In this document: positions 63,260-64,000 of the stretch, in pieces | Layout of the letters: the number at the start of each line of letters is the position of its first letter | How positions within the stretch are numbered: position 1 is the stretch's first letter | Source: Promethearchaeota archaeon Loki_b32 | GTDB taxonomy: Archaea; Asgardarchaeota; Lokiarchaeia; Sigyniarchaeales; SOKP01 | DNA length: 64,000 bases | Direction: 5' to 3' | Assembly (NCBI GenBank): GCA_005223125.1 | Contig: NJBH01000018.1 | Coordinates: 1 to 64,000 of the forward strand | The notes under the pieces: model-generated | What the model was told of the DNA's origin: nothing | Seen by the model: only the letters and a program-made list of their open reading frames with translations | Database searches by the model: none | Made by a program: the position numbers and the translations under genes

Positions 63260-63940
63260 ATGGAAAAGAATAATAGCTTCTTTGATAAATTTTTCAAGTT
63301 ATTCCCAGGATATATTTTTGGATTACTGGGATTCACGGTTGGCACTTTAGGTATAATTATTGCTCTACTTACATCACCAGAATATATAATGTGGAAGGAA
63401 TCAATAAGTCTTTTAGGTCATGACACTGGTGGAATATTTTTAAGAATTGGATTGGTAATATCTGGTTTGGTATCTATCCCTTTCTTTATTTATTTAGGGA
63501 GATCAGTTAAAGATGAGCACGTTAATGATCTATTAAGAAAAATTAGTACTGGTATAGGTATATTTTGTTCAATTTGCGTTTCACTTGCGGGCACTTTTTC
63601 TGGTGTCAATGAATTTATAAGCATGTTACATGGTCTTTTTGCTTTATGCAGTTGGTTGGGTAATGCCGCAATTTTTATTATATTTAGTTTTATTATGTCA
63701 AAGAACCCAAAATTTTCGAAGTATCCTGTATATGTAGGATATGTAGCTGCGGGGATTTTAATACTCTACTTAATACCCTTTTTCATGGTAAACTTTTGTA
63801 ATCTCTACGCAGATATTTGTTATGAATTTGGAAGAAAAGTATATACTACAATCATGCCATTGTTTGAATGGGTAGTGTACTTTTCTATATTATCATGGGT
63901 TTTGTTTAATTCATGCTATTTGTTGTATAATAAAATTTAA
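63260..63940 (+). CDS. DUF998-like membrane protein, copy 3
   Basis: 226 residues with six membrane segments; most similar to copy 2. It has an N-terminal KNNSFFDKFFKLFPGYIFG, the SPEYIMWKESISLLGHDTGG loop, LHGLFALCSWLG and an intact C-terminus. It is probably the functional duplicate of the copy cut by the stop codon. GAAGTGAG lies before the ATG. Confidence 0.7.
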   Translation: MEKNNSFFDKFFKLFPGYIFGLLGFTVGTLGIIIALLTSPEYIMWKESISLLGHDTGGIFLRIGLVISGLVSIPFFIYLGRSVKDEHVNDLLRKISTGIGIFCSICVSLAGTFSGVNEFISMLHGLFALCSWLGNAAIFIIFSFIMSKNPKFSKYPVYVGYVAAGILILYLIPFFMVNFCNLYADICYEFGRKVYTTIMPLFEWVVYFSILSWVLFNSCYLLYNKI

Positions 63941-64000
63941 TTATTACTGTGTTGTATAGAATTCAATGAAATAAAACTCATGATCTTATTATGGAACGTA

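Overview
The window is strongly A+T-rich chromosomal DNA with closely packed genes on both strands, and it reads as an archaeon of the Asgard group, most like Lokiarchaeia. The support is a mixture of archaeal information genes (an aCPSF1-type KH/beta-CASP nuclease, an archaeal/eukaryal-type EF-2, archaeal-type AsnRS, intron-bearing tRNA, the F420 gene cofE) with signature Asgard parts: Roadblock/LC7 proteins, a Ras-like GTPase fused to a Roadblock domain, a gelsolin-like domain, and a zinc-finger/winged-helix protein that resembles the eukaryotic UFM1 ligase UFL1. There are no rRNA genes, CRISPR arrays or recognisable insertion sequences.

Layout. 1-5.3 kb: membrane and unknown proteins, dihydropteroate synthase, a TumA/TumE-like toxin-antitoxin pair lying between two copies of the 5' end of cofE, then intact cofE. 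5.5-9.9 kb: asnS, gatA, gatB. 9.9-21.6 kb: a Roadblock protein, a GNAT, small membrane proteins, two acyl-CoA enzymes (an SDR hydroxyacyl-CoA dehydrogenase and a MenB/BadI-like crotonase), a flippase-like protein, a DUF123 nuclease-like gene cut by an in-frame TAG, and a DUF72 protein. 21.7-30.1 kb: two paralogous coiled-coil proteins that seem to start at ATT, a DNA methyltransferase, a sugar-isomerase-family protein, two GT87-like glycosyltransferases around a secreted protein, and a DsbD/TauE-like membrane protein. 30.2-42.2 kb: the UFL1-like protein, an RHH regulator, a parvulin, a tRNA-Gln-like gene with two apparent introns, a long imperfect hairpin, a dGTPase-like protein, a NapH-like ferredoxin, aCPSF1, purN and an EF-2 paralog without the diphthamide loop.

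42.2-57.7 kb is the centrepiece: fourteen genes on the minus strand with short gaps, in transcription order a longin/Roadblock-like protein, cheW, cheY, cheA, a 675-residue beta-repeat protein, an unknown protein, a CheW-CheC-CheC fusion, a gelsolin-domain protein, cheR, cheB, cheD, cheC, a Roadblock-Ras GTPase fusion and a second cheB. No receptor and no archaellum gene is present. The combination suggests, as inference, a chemosensory pathway whose output may reach a small GTPase and actin-related machinery, loosely like the Frz/MglA-MglB logic of Myxococcus.

58.3-63.9 kb: a zinc-ribbon/Roadblock protein, tRNA-Gly(CCC), a near-perfect 27-bp palindrome before a PAS-PAS histidine kinase, and a tandem DUF998-like membrane-protein array with one copy interrupted by a stop codon and one copy reduced to its tail.

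All family names come from reading motifs by eye. No database search was possible.
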